DNA from: Amoebophrya sp. A120
Taxonomy: Eukaryota; Sar; Dinophyceae; Syndiniales; Amoebophryaceae
Direction of reading: 5' to 3'
DNA length: 64,000 nt
NCBI GenBank assembly: GCA_905178155.1
Contig: CAJINV010000017.1
Coordinates: forward strand, 1,294,722-1,358,721
Part shown: positions 33,669 through 45,300 of the stretch, piece after piece
Numbering within the stretch: the stretch's first letter is position 1
Layout: every line of letters starts with the position of its first letter
Position numbers and translations under genes: made by a program
The notes under the pieces: generated by a model
The model's input: only the letters and a program-made list of their open reading frames with translations
The model's database searches: none
What the model was told of the DNA's origin: nothing

Positions 33669-36600
33669 ATGAAAACTACGCAGGTTGACGACGAGGTGGA
33701 GCTACATCAACCCCGGGCAATAAAACGAAAACACATTCGAGGAGCAGCCTTGACGTCGCTCCTCTCGACATTAACATTGTATTTGACCGCAAGTACTAGT
33801 CCGAACTTGTTTGTCACCGCCCTGTATGGACCGGTGTGCGAGCGGTCGGAAATCCTTGCTACTATTAAGAATCCGAACAACAACCTGGAAGCGCCGACGT
33901 GTGTGTCCCAGTGCTCGGCCTCCAGCAGCTACGCCTGCCCCGCCACCAGCGGCGCGATGGCGGTCAGCGCGAAGCCGGTGTGTGCTTTGCAGGGTGCGGA
34001 TCTCGTCTCATTTTTCTGCGTTTTGGCGTGCAACGTGGACGCGGATTGCCCGTCGAGTGGATCGTGCAGGAGCATTGCGAGAGGTATTTTTGTATTGGAT
34101 GGTGTATCTTCACTGATAGTATGGCTGCACAAGCTCAACAAGCAACCACCTTTTTCCTACCTAGGATGTTGTACTAGGTACTGTAGTCTTGTTGATTTGA
34201 GATTCACTGCATCTAAAAAATTGCATGGACATCATGACACCACGCACGCACAGGGTAGATGCCGTGCCTCTTGATATTCTTTTGGTTTCTAAATTTGACA
34301 TAAATCAATCTTCAATGTCACCAGCCCCGGCACAAAGCAAGTTGCTCGGCATTTGCGTCACCCCGGGATCAGGATATCAAAACGATAATGTTAAAAATGA
34401 GGGCGGCTTCTACAATTGCCATGATCGGCCGTGTCGTGCATGATAGAGATAGATCAGACGTAACAACACGATGACAGCTCAAACAACCTCCTCCATTTTT
34501 GCGGTTGAAGAAAGAAAAAAGCTTTCAATTGATGCACGACTAGCACTGGTGAGGTTGAAAGAACATATTTTCGTGCGCGAACGAAATCACGGAAAATCGT
34601 GATCTTCGATGTATCTTTTTCTGCCCTCGTTGTGTTGCAGAGAGCACTTCTGCTGCAAGTGGTAGAAGGGATGGCCCCCGGCCCTCACTTCTTGGCTTTC
34701 ATAAAAAAGATTCCAGTACCACCAAGGTCGACGCTGGCCCCGGGTTCCCTCCGGTCCCTGGCCAAGAAGCGGTGTGGCGGAACATTGGTATAAATCGGTT
34801 TTTCTTGTTTTCGTCACTTAGTACCTACGGGACCAAATAGCACATGCAAGCTTTTCAAGTACAACTACAAGCTGTAGCATTGACATTGTATCTCGTTCCC
34901 GCTCTGCTTCACGACTTAAGTACTGATTTTCAATTTTTCATCACAGGCCCTCCCACGAGCCCCGCTTCATCCTCCGGCACCTATCCCAGAAAAAATCACC
35001 ATCATCCAATTTGCGAATGAATATAAAAACACATCCTTACAATACAGCTATTGTAAAAAAGATAGCAAAACTATGTGTGTTGTGCATGACAAACTCAGCT
35101 TGTTGATGGTGATTTTAATCAGCAGGATACTCAATCCTCCAACTCCAATGCCAATGACGCGCTGCAGCTGCTGGCCCGGACCTACAGCATTCCGGCGACC
35201 GAGCCAGCGCTCGTCACAGTTCAGAAAGCGCTGAACGGAGACGCCTCCGCGAGTGTCCCTGGTGGTGGTGCAGGATGGAGTAGCAGCACGGGAAACATGG
35301 TGCCCTCGATGGACGGAAATTGGCTCGACGACACACTGCATGACGTGAAGTACTTACTCAAGAAATTTTTGGTTTGTTCCATGTAGTTGTAGTTTTGGTG
35401 CGTCCACCGCCTGGACTAAGGGAAGTAGCAGAAGACTCAACTACATCGGGATGTTGATGAGCAGCAAGTTATTGCAAAATTATTATATACGCAAGGTATT
35501 TCGAGAAGCACGTTCTTGACGGGGATTTGATATCCAAAGAGCTGTATCCAATAGACATACGTCTGGGTCTGGAAGAGTGCAATTTTTGTCATGCACATTC
35601 ATTGTGCGTGAGCGTGACCCACAATGGCCGTGATGTGTGCCCCGGCATCACAGGTTTTGCGAGAGGGGGCTTTTTCATATCTATGCCGAATGAAAAATGC
35701 CCCCTAAGCGTAGCAAAATAAACTGGACTCCTCAGACTCAGAGGCTGCTCATGCAATACTTACAGATCGTCGTAAAGTTGATGCTCTATGCGTTGAGGTG
35801 TGGAAAAGCTCATGCAGTAGACGAGTACTGGATTGTTATTTTCTTTTTCAATTTCAATCCAACGGCAGCATGACTAAAACTCAAACTTTGCACCCTTCCA
35901 AACCCAGACCTATTCACAAGTCATAAGCCCCATGACACCTACTGGAACATCACCCATCTGCACACGGGGGCGTACGCCATTCTTCACGGGCTCTCGCTTT
36001 TCTTCCTCTTCTATTGCCTCGTTGGTATTGAAATGTGAATCGATCTAAAGAAAAATCAAGTCGATTGTGATATGCATCGTGTTGTAATATCCTGTCAGTG
36101 TTTGTGCAGACCGCAAAATAAAAAGCGCCGATGTATTCGCCGGAGGGGCGTGTTCTTAACAGTAAACTCAAAACCCAATTATTGGCAGGTATGTGTCTGA
36201 AGCACTACGTGGCAAAGGCCCAGGGCTACGATCTCATTCCGCACAAGGAATTCTGGGCATCGTATCCCACACTGGTCGCCGACGGCGGGCACATTGTGAA
36301 AAATTTCGTCGTGCAGGAGGTTTTCCAGCGAGGAAAAGGCGCAGGAGGGTCGTATGGACCTCGTTATCATGTGTGACAGTGCTCTGAATATTCAAATTCT
36401 TATTTCGGTTTTTTCAACATCTGCATCTCCCGGCCCCGGCGCACAAGAACAAATAAAACGAAAGAGCAAAGAAGTTTTCTGTCATGCTCCAACTCCCCCT
36501 CGAAGGAGCATTGTGAAGCCGACAAGAGGTGAATTTCATGGCTGCAGTTGTCACACATGATACCAAAATGACAGAATACAACAACTTCGACTACAATTAC

Positions 36601-36780
36601 CGTGGACCGACCGGCGTAGGAGCTGGTGGCGGGAGTGACCAAGCCGGGTTCGGCACGGGCATGCTGTAAGTAGTGGAACAGGAGTCTACCGACGGATATA
36701 GCGCTGGGCTGTGAAACGGGATCAGCATCCGCAGTGGCGGCCGAAACCCGGCCTCGTGCAAGCATTTCCCCGGTCCATGA
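33669..36780 (+). CDS. Single-pass membrane protein with Cys-rich lumenal part and M6P-receptor-like tail
   Basis: Nine proposed exons: 33669-34083, 34325-34435, 34641-34787, 34947-34981, 35129-35349, 35921-36024, 36189-36362, 36575-36665 and 36726-36780 (450 aa plus stop). All phases agree. Most introns are GT-AG; one (34982) is introner-like. A hydrophobic segment near residues 27-50 is a signal peptide or anchor. A Cys-rich domain follows (CVSQCS, CNVDADCPSSGSC, FYNCHDRPC), then a Ser/Pro-rich stalk. A membrane helix (AILHGLSLFFLFYCLVGMCL) crosses the exon 6-7 junction. After it comes a tail, AQGYDLIPHKEFWASYPTLV then ADGG, with YNYRGPTG downstream. This matches the layout of cation-dependent mannose-6-phosphate receptor tails (AKG...PH..FW..L..LVADG and YRG). 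I infer a Golgi-endosome sorting receptor; the lumenal part is not an obvious MRH domain. The last exon and stop are the weakest part. Confidence 0.62.
34982..35129 (+). mobile_element. Introner-like element, family F relative
   Basis: 148 bp. Starts tatcccagaaaaaatcacca and ends ggtgattttaatcagcaggata in mirrored order, with arms aatcaccatca / tgatggtgatt. No clear 5-bp flanking repeat; only a 2-3 base match (ac/acc versus act). Two alternative junctions both keep the frame of the receptor-like gene, differing by one Thr. Confidence 0.7.
35561..35909 (+). mobile_element. Eroded family B introner within a GT-AG intron
   Basis: The family B arm gtctgggtctggaag (35561-35575) is mirrored by cttccaaacccagac (35895-35909) with one mismatch. 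Subterminal tttttgtcatgc follows the left arm. Outer ends and flanking repeat are no longer clear. The surrounding intron, 35350-35920, uses GT and AG. Confidence 0.65.
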
Positions 36781-37875
36781 AAGATTCCGGATTTTGGGTG
36801 CGTAGACCGAAAGAGCTACTGGACGTGGAAGTGGAAATCGATGCTGCGATAGGAGGAAGTACTACAAATGAGCAGCAAAAATGGAAATGTCAGTCTCCGG
36901 GTGCTGTGAAAAGAGAAAGCACAAACCGAGCTGCCTGAGTAGTAGAGTATTAAGTTCCAAGAAAAATAATCAGTAGAAGCGAGCATATTAATACAACTGA
37001 TGAAGCTCTGCGACGTCAAGCAGAAGGTGCGAAGGTCGTCGTGTGGCGACGTTGTTGAGCGCCGTGTTGACTTCAGCATATTTATCTCTATGCACGGACT
37101 TTCACACTGGCCCAGAGACAGCTTCTTGGCTTGCTCGGTTTCGAGAAGTTCTACCTAGTCCAATATCTGAGATCGGTATAGAAGTAAGTATGTGATGCGC
37201 CGTCTGTCTCGTCGAAGGTCCATGTGGTCTCGTCGAAAGGTTACGTTGTATCGGTTTTCCGTTCGTTTTTCTGGAAATCGTCGTCCACCCATTTGGTTTT
37301 TTTACTTACTATGCAACCTAGCAGCTTCGCTCCTTTCATCGTCTTCGTCATCGTCCACCACCAGCACTTTGCCCTTGTAGTTCTCGCCTGCACCACCTGC
37401 ACCTGCAGTGACCTGCGCGTCGTGTGCTGCTACGCCGCTTTTCGTTTTTCCCCGCCTTTCGTCGGGCACCTGTCTTTACATTCAATTACTTTTTGAAAAA
37501 ATACCACGCACAGGAGGAGCCCCCGACTGCGACTTTCAGCACCAGTGTTTCAAGTAGAAGAACAACAAGTGCCGCCATTTGCTATAGTTTGCTGCTCTAT
37601 TTTCCTCGGCAGGTACGTAGCAACAAAGAGGGGATACACCCTTGCCCCATAGATAGTTCATCCTTTTCGCACCACCCAATTATGATCATCCCAGCATAGC
37701 TGCAAACATGTCGATTTTTGTAGAGTCTACATTTTGATATCTTCATTCCATTGCCACTCAAAGTCGTATTATCGTCCCTCCTGCTGCCCTTTCTAGAAGA
37801 AATTATATCTTCATTCATTTTTTCTCAAAGCATATTGAGGACGTTCGGTGGCAAAGATATTTTGACCTGAACAGG
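36781..37875. other. Intergenic stretch, no confident gene
   Basis: Short open frames at 36711-36938 (overlapping the last proposed exon of the upstream gene in another frame), 36999-37150 and 37224-37496 show no motifs. The upstream gene could extend here if its last exon is mis-predicted. Confidence 0.35.
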
Positions 37876-39375
37876 ATGCCCAATCCATCATCGACCAAGC
37901 CAAAGAGAAATAAATCTTTCACCGCTGCTGCAAACATGAGTGAACAGCCCAAGAAGGAGGAAAAACGTCACGCCAGTCTGCGGAACGAGCAGCAGCTCTC
38001 GCAGCACCTCGTCGCGGAGAAGAACCAGCAGGGCAACGATGGCATCCCACAAGCAGTCGGCAGAGCACCCACGCTGCATTTATCCACGTAGGGAAAATCT
38101 AGATCACCTGCATGCGAATCACTGTCAATTTGTAATGCCAATGCGCAAGAAGTAGAGAAGAGCTATGAAGTTAGAGCAACAGGCTGGCTAAAGAATATAT
38201 AGGCTCTTCGTCTTCATCATGCATGCGTTACAAATTGAAAGTGGTGCTGGTAAGGATGACAAAAATTTTCCATCGGATACCGAAGCCAAAGAAGTGAATC
38301 AAGCAGCACGCGAACATCCGGGAGCTTTCCTGCGTCTGCGATAGCAGGTCCAGGTTCAGGGGAAAATAGCAAAAAAGAAGAACCCTCCGGTCCTCCCACT
38401 TCTACAGCGCGCGCGGGTTCCACAGTAAGAAGCAGAAACTGTTCATCTCGGCAGGACGAGACTGCCCTCCACAAGACTTCAACGAGGGTGGGAGTGGAAA
38501 GTGGACGCCAGGGACGTGCAGATAATGCGAAAGGTTCAGCAGTCCGAGGAGCTGGAGCTCCTCGCCCCGCTTCCTCGGAAGCAGATGCCCTGCTGGGAAA
38601 AACAGAAGTGGACCATCACGACACCAACGAGGGTAGTTTATTTCATGACCAACAAGAGCACGACCACAATTCTGTCGCAAAAATGGTTGAAATACTGGAG
38701 CAGCAGCTGCAGTGCGGGCCGCATGCCGTGGAAAGACCCAGAGCGTCGCGGTCTTCGGAGGACGCGCCGGTACCGGTAGGAGATGTTGATAAGCTACGGC
38801 ATGACGTTCCTCCGCAATTCGCTGCGTCAAAAGTTTTGGAGTACGAAAGGCAAACTTCCGAACTCGACGAGGAGGTCGAGGAGGAAGAAGGTATTCCTTC
38901 AGAGCCAATTCGTGCTCTCGTGACAGTTGTGTCGGCGGCTCCGGACGGGGAACAAGACGAGGAGGAAGAAGTAGAGCAGGATGAACCACACGAAAGTCCT
39001 TGTTCTAGTGTCAGTGTTACATCACCTGATGAAAACGATGATACTGAACCGAATCCGAAACCCACCCTCGTCCGTCTCCACGATCGGCGGCGCAAGAGCG
39101 ATCTGTTCGGCGACAATGATGATCCACAACGGCGCCCAAAAAAACGAACGCTGGAAGAGCTGGCGGAGCCGTGCTTTGCGTTTGTCACCGAACGGCTTTA
39201 CCCGTTTCTGGAGCGGGTCTTGCTCAAAAAAGGCAAAATGATTCCGCAAGTTGGAGGGGAAGACGGAGTAGAAGGATGCATTCTATTGGGTGAAGAAATC
39301 AACAAGACTCGGGGCGGACGGAGGGGGAGACGCGGAAAAAGACGATACTCGGCCAAGTCGGGGATTACGAAATGA
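37876..39375 (+). CDS. Acidic low-complexity protein with basic C terminus, function unknown
   Basis: Exons 37876-38087 and 38307-39375 (426 aa plus stop). The GT-AG intron 38088-38306 keeps the frame. The N terminus is Lys/Gln-rich and hydrophilic. The middle is Ser/Pro-rich, then strongly acidic (runs of Glu near 38865-38990). The region RRRKSDLFGDNDDPQRRPKK to the end is basic, with one short ordered-looking segment (CFAFVTERLYPFLERVLLKK) and a terminal GGRRGRRGKRR tail. This could be a nuclear protein with localisation signals. No family recognised. The intron contains remnants of an introner. Confidence 0.6.
38081..38279 (+). mobile_element. Possible introner (family H), now with canonical splice sites
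   Basis: Starts tatccacgtagggaaaat and ends attttccatcggata. The outer arms pair imperfectly, and inner gtcaatttgtaatgc pairs with gcgttacaaattgaaag. No flanking repeat remains (gcatt versus ccgaa). The reading frame is kept only by a GT-AG splice at 38088-38306, slightly offset from the element ends. Confidence 0.55.
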
Positions 39376-40570
39376 GAGTGAACAAGAACAAAGACAAAGC
39401 GATTGTCGTTTTACAAAAATCCTAAGGATTGATTTCTCCTCCTTCGACGCTCACGTGAACACATAGATAATGCAGCATTCGAGCAGCTGTCCGACAACAA
39501 GTACAGAAGCATCTCGAGGTCATATGTATTATCCGTTCCTGATATTCATCCTTTCCCTGTATCAATTGCAATCTGTCGAAGCCGAGCAACGAACTGGAAT
39601 TAGAAACCCAATTTGTATAAAAATAGACAAGCCCCGCCACCACCACCAGTACTTGTACCAGTAGCGAAAGCTGCTTATCCTCGTGTTTGTACCTCTTTTC
39701 TCAGTGTCCTCAAGCATTTACATAAAAACAAAAACGCTCAAAGAGCGTATGCTTTCTACACAACTCATATCTGGAGAAGATCCTTTATTTGAAATAAAAG
39801 TATAACTACCGTGGAAGAATTAGTCATTTTTTGTGTGCCAGCAATCTTTCGATCTCGTACAGTCAAAAAATAAATGCACCCGTAGTTGTTCTTTATTTTC
39901 GTTTCGTGCGCTCGTTGAGTTTTTTGTGGTACAGATAATTCCTTCTTGCGTACGCTTTGATTCATAGTAATGGAAGAACAAGTTCGTAGTAGTCGAAAAA
40001 AAGCAAAAACTTTGCGTTGACACGAGCTCTATGGATCGGATTCCGCTGTTCTCGCACCGTACTTCGCCTTTTTGTCGTGGAATGTGACTTAAGAACGGTA
40101 TTGAGCAGTCGGCACGCGTCGTGATATTGAGTTCGAGAGGACTTCGTTGTGCTGCTGGAGAGGGATGTTTAATTCTTGTGCTCGAGATGAAGAAGTGACG
40201 CTAGTCGTGACGAATAATTTGTCCGGAGTCGAAAGAAAAACGCCATCAGTGGTCTCAGTCTCCTGATGTGAGTCTGAGGCGGAGAAGGGTATGACGAGTA
40301 CTTGCTGATTTATTCGTGGCAGTTTGCAGCTAGTGCTTCAACCTTCATATCGTCGTCTGAGGGGGAGGATCGGCCCAAGGCCATGTTGTGGCTAGCTTTC
40401 AAAAAGGTAGAAAGATAAAAGCAAAACATCAAGACTCAAGATTGAGCACTGCTTACGACTTCTTCTGCGAGAAGAATGATTTTGGTGCGTGTGATGTAGG
40501 GTGAACAAACGTAAACACTTAAAGCCTTACTCACAGTACTTAAGAACGACCACGAGCTCCTCTTGGCAAA
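39376..40570. other. Intergenic stretch, no gene seen
   Basis: AT-rich with short open frames only. No motif, repeat array or RNA gene recognised. Confidence 0.5.
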
Positions 40571-41226
40571 ATGCCGTGGGGCTACTACCACAAGCAGGCG
40601 GTGAAAGAGGAAAACCGCGAGAAGCTCGCGGAATACATCACCTCAACGCGACAGCAGTGCTCTCGGATCAACGGCGATATCACCTACTACCGAACTTCGC
40701 AAAGACTGGAGAACGACAAAAGTCGTATTTTTTGTTGCGTTTGTGATGTTGAAGTGTTTTCGTCGCAGTTTTGTTTGCATCCTGTCTGGTACCTGAGAAA
40801 GCAATGAATATGAATCCGAGCTGAAGAACACATTGAAAATGAAGCTGACTCGTCTCAACACAGATCTCCCGCGCACCTTAGCCAAGGCCACGGATGTTCC
40901 CAGAGACCTGTATGATCCAGTGATGAAATAGATTACCATCACATGCGCATGACAGCAAGTCCCGCCTCCACATGGATGTGCATGATCAATCCATGCGTAG
41001 TCGTTCTAGTCTGTAGTCGTAGTTCTGGCAAAGTAGCATTACACGTGACGCAGACGAGCCGGAGCCATTTTCGCAGTTTTTGTATGTCAAGGTGATGGTG
41101 ATGATAATCTTGCCTTCACGACAGGATACCTGCCGGCCCGATTTGAGCGTCGGCGAGATTCGAGAAATGGGACGCCAACTTTCACACTTCGAGAAGCTAA
41201 AAAAATATTGCTTCAAACCATCATAA
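40571..41226 (+). CDS. Small helical protein, three exons, function unknown
   Basis: Exons 40571-40721, 40798-40919 and 41125-41226 give 124 residues plus stop. Both introns are GT-AG with consistent phase. The protein is hydrophilic and mostly helical (KEENREKLAEYI, NEYESELKNTLKMKL), with no signal peptide or membrane segment. The last exon starts DTCRPDLSVGEI and ends KKYCFKPS. If the second splice is not used, the frame stops at 40929 after PVMK, giving a 94-residue product. The ATG at 40571 is the first in the frame and lies right after a non-coding-looking stretch. I do not recognise a family. Confidence 0.55.
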
Positions 41227-42327
41227 AATGGATCCGCTTGTTTTATGCTCTGCTTTATCACCTCGTCTACCCCATATTGTAAACAAACAGTCAGTTCTTC
41301 TTTTGTATCGCTTCGCTTTCAACATCAACATCAGAGGTCGTTGATGCGCCAGACGTACTTCTCGTATCAACTTTTCTTGACCTTCTTGTTTCTCTTTCTG
41401 CAGCTAGAACGTACACCGCAAGTGGTCCTCAGCGAGTATTAACTACACCGGTTCTTCGCGATCGCGTCCTCGTTCTTGTGCTCATCTGGCTCTTCTTTGC
41501 TTCATCTTAAACATAAGCCCCTTTTCGCAGTTGAGCTTTGCTTTCACAAAATGAATATGAATTCGAATCTGGTCGTGAATCGCTGCACGATATTGATACG
41601 ACGCAGGAAGAAATAATGCAAAACTTGGCTACGGGCACGGGTACGGGCACGGTGTCGAAGTCGTGATTGGTGGTCGTGACTTCCCCGCGGTACCTTCTGT
41701 GCTTGTTTCCACACGGAAAAGTTGTGTCTGTTGAACATCGAAGCTTCGTACGGTTACGACGGCGGAAAAAAGAACGCAGCTTACATTTCTGCGTCGGGCA
41801 TGCATCGCTTTTTGTTTTTTTTTTAGCCGAGGAATTTCTTTTTGATTTTGATGAGTCGCAGCTTGTCTGAGGAAGGATCTCCACGCATGCAACCTCCTTT
41901 ATTTCATCGTACGCGCATACGATCACCCAGCTGTTAAAGTTCAACTTCAGGATGAGGATCTGTTTGTTAGAAATGTGGATGGTGGTGGACAACAAAGAAC
42001 ACAAATGAAAAGTGTAGTGTGCCGCTGCATTGTCGAGAGTGACGTATTACTACGCTCTCATCGGTGATTGTTTATGTTTTCTTCGTCTTCGTGTAGCAAA
42101 AGCAAAACTCCGCTTTGTATGAACTCTGCTAAAAGTCGTGAAGTGCAGTCAAGTGGTACAACACTGTAGAACGGAAATCGAAAAACAGGCGGGCGGCAGC
42201 AGCTGAGGCACGATAGCAAAATAAAAACTATGTAGAGGTCTTAGTTTATTCGAAGCTCGTACTAGTCGTCTACTAACTTCTAGATCTGATGCTATTCTAA
42301 CCCCCGCCCAGCAACCAGAAACACAAG
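41227..42327. other. Intergenic stretch, no gene seen
   Basis: No supported gene. A short imperfect hexamer repeat (cgggcacgggtacgggcacgg) lies near 41633-41654, and a T-run near 41812-41824. The final part must hold the 5' end of the Rav1-like transcript. Confidence 0.45.
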
Positions 42328-45300
42328 ATGTGGCTTTCGCATCCGCAGCAACCACTTGTCCTCGCGGTCCACGAGGGTGTCATCGCGGTTTACTCCACAA
42401 CCGCCGGGCTCGAGCTGACTCGCATCGATGTCGGCCCGGAGGTGGTGCGCGCGGCCTGGCACCCCCGGTTGCCGGCGTTTTTGGTGGTGACCACGGGGAG
42501 CTTTTCGCTCTACGTCGCGGTTCTTCTTGCCGCTGGGAGTGAGGATGGAAGTGGTCGTGATGTTGTCGGCAGAAACCGCAATCATGACAACGAAGAGGAC
42601 TACGAAGAAGACTGCTCTCACGAAACAAGCCTGATAATCAATCCTCCGCTACATTTCGTCCTGCAGCAGAACGTGCCTCACGGGCTGTTGCGCGACCGAA
42701 TTCTGAACGCGTTTTTCGGAGTGCAAAGCCGAGTTTGCCTGTTGCACACCGCAGGGACGGTGGTGCCGCATTTGCAGGACAGCTTGGAAGCCGAGGAGGC
42801 ACAGCTGGATGGCATTTATTCTTCAAGTAGCGCTTTTATTGCGCCAGGGTCTTTCGAACAAAAAAGCACAGCAGCCTCTTCGTCTTCCAGCACCAGAGAC
42901 ACAATTTTCTGCAGCTTTTGGGACGTGCACATCACTTACATGCCCGGCGGAGGTGCTGGAGGTGGTTATGGCTATGGGGCATTAGGGAGTGATGGTGGGG
43001 TGTGTTCTCCGCTTCTTTCCTTCCTCCTCCAAGTCGCGACCGAAGGTAGCAAAGTGCCTTTTATGCCGAATAGTGTTGGGATTAGCACAGGAGCGGAGAA
43101 TGAGGAACAGCTAGACGACACTAAGAATGTTTCTTCGGCCACCACGGGTCCTGAACAAAACTTCGGTCGTCGATTTTACAAAACACAGTTTTCCGTTGCC
43201 GAAATTTGGCAGGACGTCTTCACGAATGCGGAGGTTTGTGCGGACGTGGTGGCCGAGGCGGCAGTGCGCAGAAAAGCCCGAGAGGAAAAGGACTACTACA
43301 GTATTCAATACTACAGGACTCGAAAAATGGCAATGACCCAGAAGATGAACAAAGCTGTTCCTACAGGAAGGTCTTCTGCATCGGCAGCAGAGGACCCCGA
43401 CGCGCTCGAAAGCAAGATAGCAACCGACACCCTGGATGCCTGGGATGCGCATGTGGAATGTCTGCGAGGACTACATAGGAAACCACACCACGGCGACGAG
43501 ACTACATATGATGCTGCTACTCGTTCCTCATCACAGCCAAGCTTTTTGTCGGCCGCAACAAAAGCAAAATCCCCCGGTTGTTCTGGTGTCGTTCCAGAGA
43601 CATCACCAAGACTCCCTCTAGATTTCGGCAGCGAGGCTTACTACGCAAGGCTTCTGGAATCAAGTCCGGACGTCAGGTTCTTTGTCACGAGGAAGCGGGA
43701 AAAAACACTCAAGGAGCAGTACGCCAGTCGCGGTCAAGTCAGTCCCTGCGAGCGGTTCCTGGCGTCTTTTGCCGAAAGGCGCGTGCGTGTTTTCTGTTCT
43801 GGCGTTCTTGACGGACTACACGACGGAGCAGACGTTGACTTGATGGGTACACAAGAGAACGCTTTTACCGGACTCGAACAACATCTCCCGAACAGAGGAA
43901 CTGTAGGTCGTGCACGACCAGGGGCGGACGAGAACAGAGACGGAGCAGTTCTGTTCGAGACACCTCCTTCGCGAACGCAAAAGACGAGGGGAGTGTTGCC
44001 TTCCTTACGCCAAACGCTTTGGCAGGGGCCGCGTACCAGCCGTCCTCAGAGAACTTCTGCGATGCGCAGATTGGACGAGATGAACGGGGACTTGGGCTGT
44101 AGGAGTTCGAGTTCCAAAAAAGAAAGCGTTAGTAGAAGTGGCGGCCGCGATCATTTGATTTCCAGCAACGCTAGTGTAGTCCTATTCAACACCGACACCC
44201 CGTTGGTTGAGCGCGACTTTTCAGCCGCGACAAGCTCCCGCAAAGTGAGCTCTTCCTACTGCACGCTCGCTTTCCCTGACCGGGTGAGGTCGGTTTGTTG
44301 GGTTCTCGAGAACAATTGTGCTGCTACATCTCCTTCTACACCGCGAGCGGCGTTTCTGGTGCTCGAGGCGTCTGGACGGGTATCCATTTGGCGGGAAGCG
44401 TGTCGGGGGCAGCCAGTCGGGTTCCGAATGGTGTCCCGAATCGATGTTGGGATGAACCTAAACGTCTCCGCCGCGCGCAGTACTGCACAAGATGCTGAGG
44501 CAGATGGAAGGAACGAACTTTTCCACGTGCAGCCAGTCTTTCCTTTGGCTGCCGGCGGGATAAGGGACCAGGCCCAGCAGATAGCTTCACCTCTGGAAAG
44601 TGTAGTGGAGAACAGAATATTTGAACTTCTGCAGGAAAGCAGTCGAGGCGCTTCAACCAGTAGAGCCGCGCGACTGCTACCGACGGGATCCAATACTTTC
44701 CCGCTACAAAGTCACGGACATTATTGCGGCGACAAAAGAGTAGGCGAGGACTTTGGTGGTCAACATCTCGATGAGTTGACGCCAGATGTTTCAAACGTGA
44801 GCATCGCAACATCTTCTTCGGGGGGCACTGCATCTACCGGCGATTCCTCCTTTCCGTTCGTCGCTCTGACCACCCAGGGTTTGGTGCTGTGCAACGCGCC
44901 GCTGGAACAGGGGCAGCTGCACACGTGCATGTCAGCTCCGCTGGTCGCACTTCTCGAAAACACGGCACACTTTCACGCCTGGTACTGTTTCAGTGCTGTT
45001 GAAGTCGTGCAGGATGAAACCGCCACACAGACGTCGGCAACGCTGCAAAGGCAAGCAGACGCGAAATTATACGCCGGTACCAGAATTACAACAACATCAA
45101 AACTCTTTCACTTCACCGCCCTCACTGCACACGGTGACCTGGTCCGGTTCGGTAGCGACGGAAGAAAACTGTGGGGCCGGGACGTACGGGCGAAAAGAAA
45201 TTTGAAGTTTTTGGAAGCAGGAAACAACGCGAGCGTGGATGCTTGGGGTGGATCATCTTTGGCAGCTGCTGTTAGCTCGTCCACTGCAGCGGATATTAGC

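Noticed and set aside
40798..40931. Second exon of the small gene as a stand-alone terminal exon ending at 40931
   Set aside because: The GT-AG join to 41125-41226 continues a protein-like frame, so the three-exon model is preferred, though both remain possible.
41633..41654. Short gggtac/gggcac hexamer repeat
   Set aside because: Only about three units, imperfect; too short to call a satellite or telomeric repeat.
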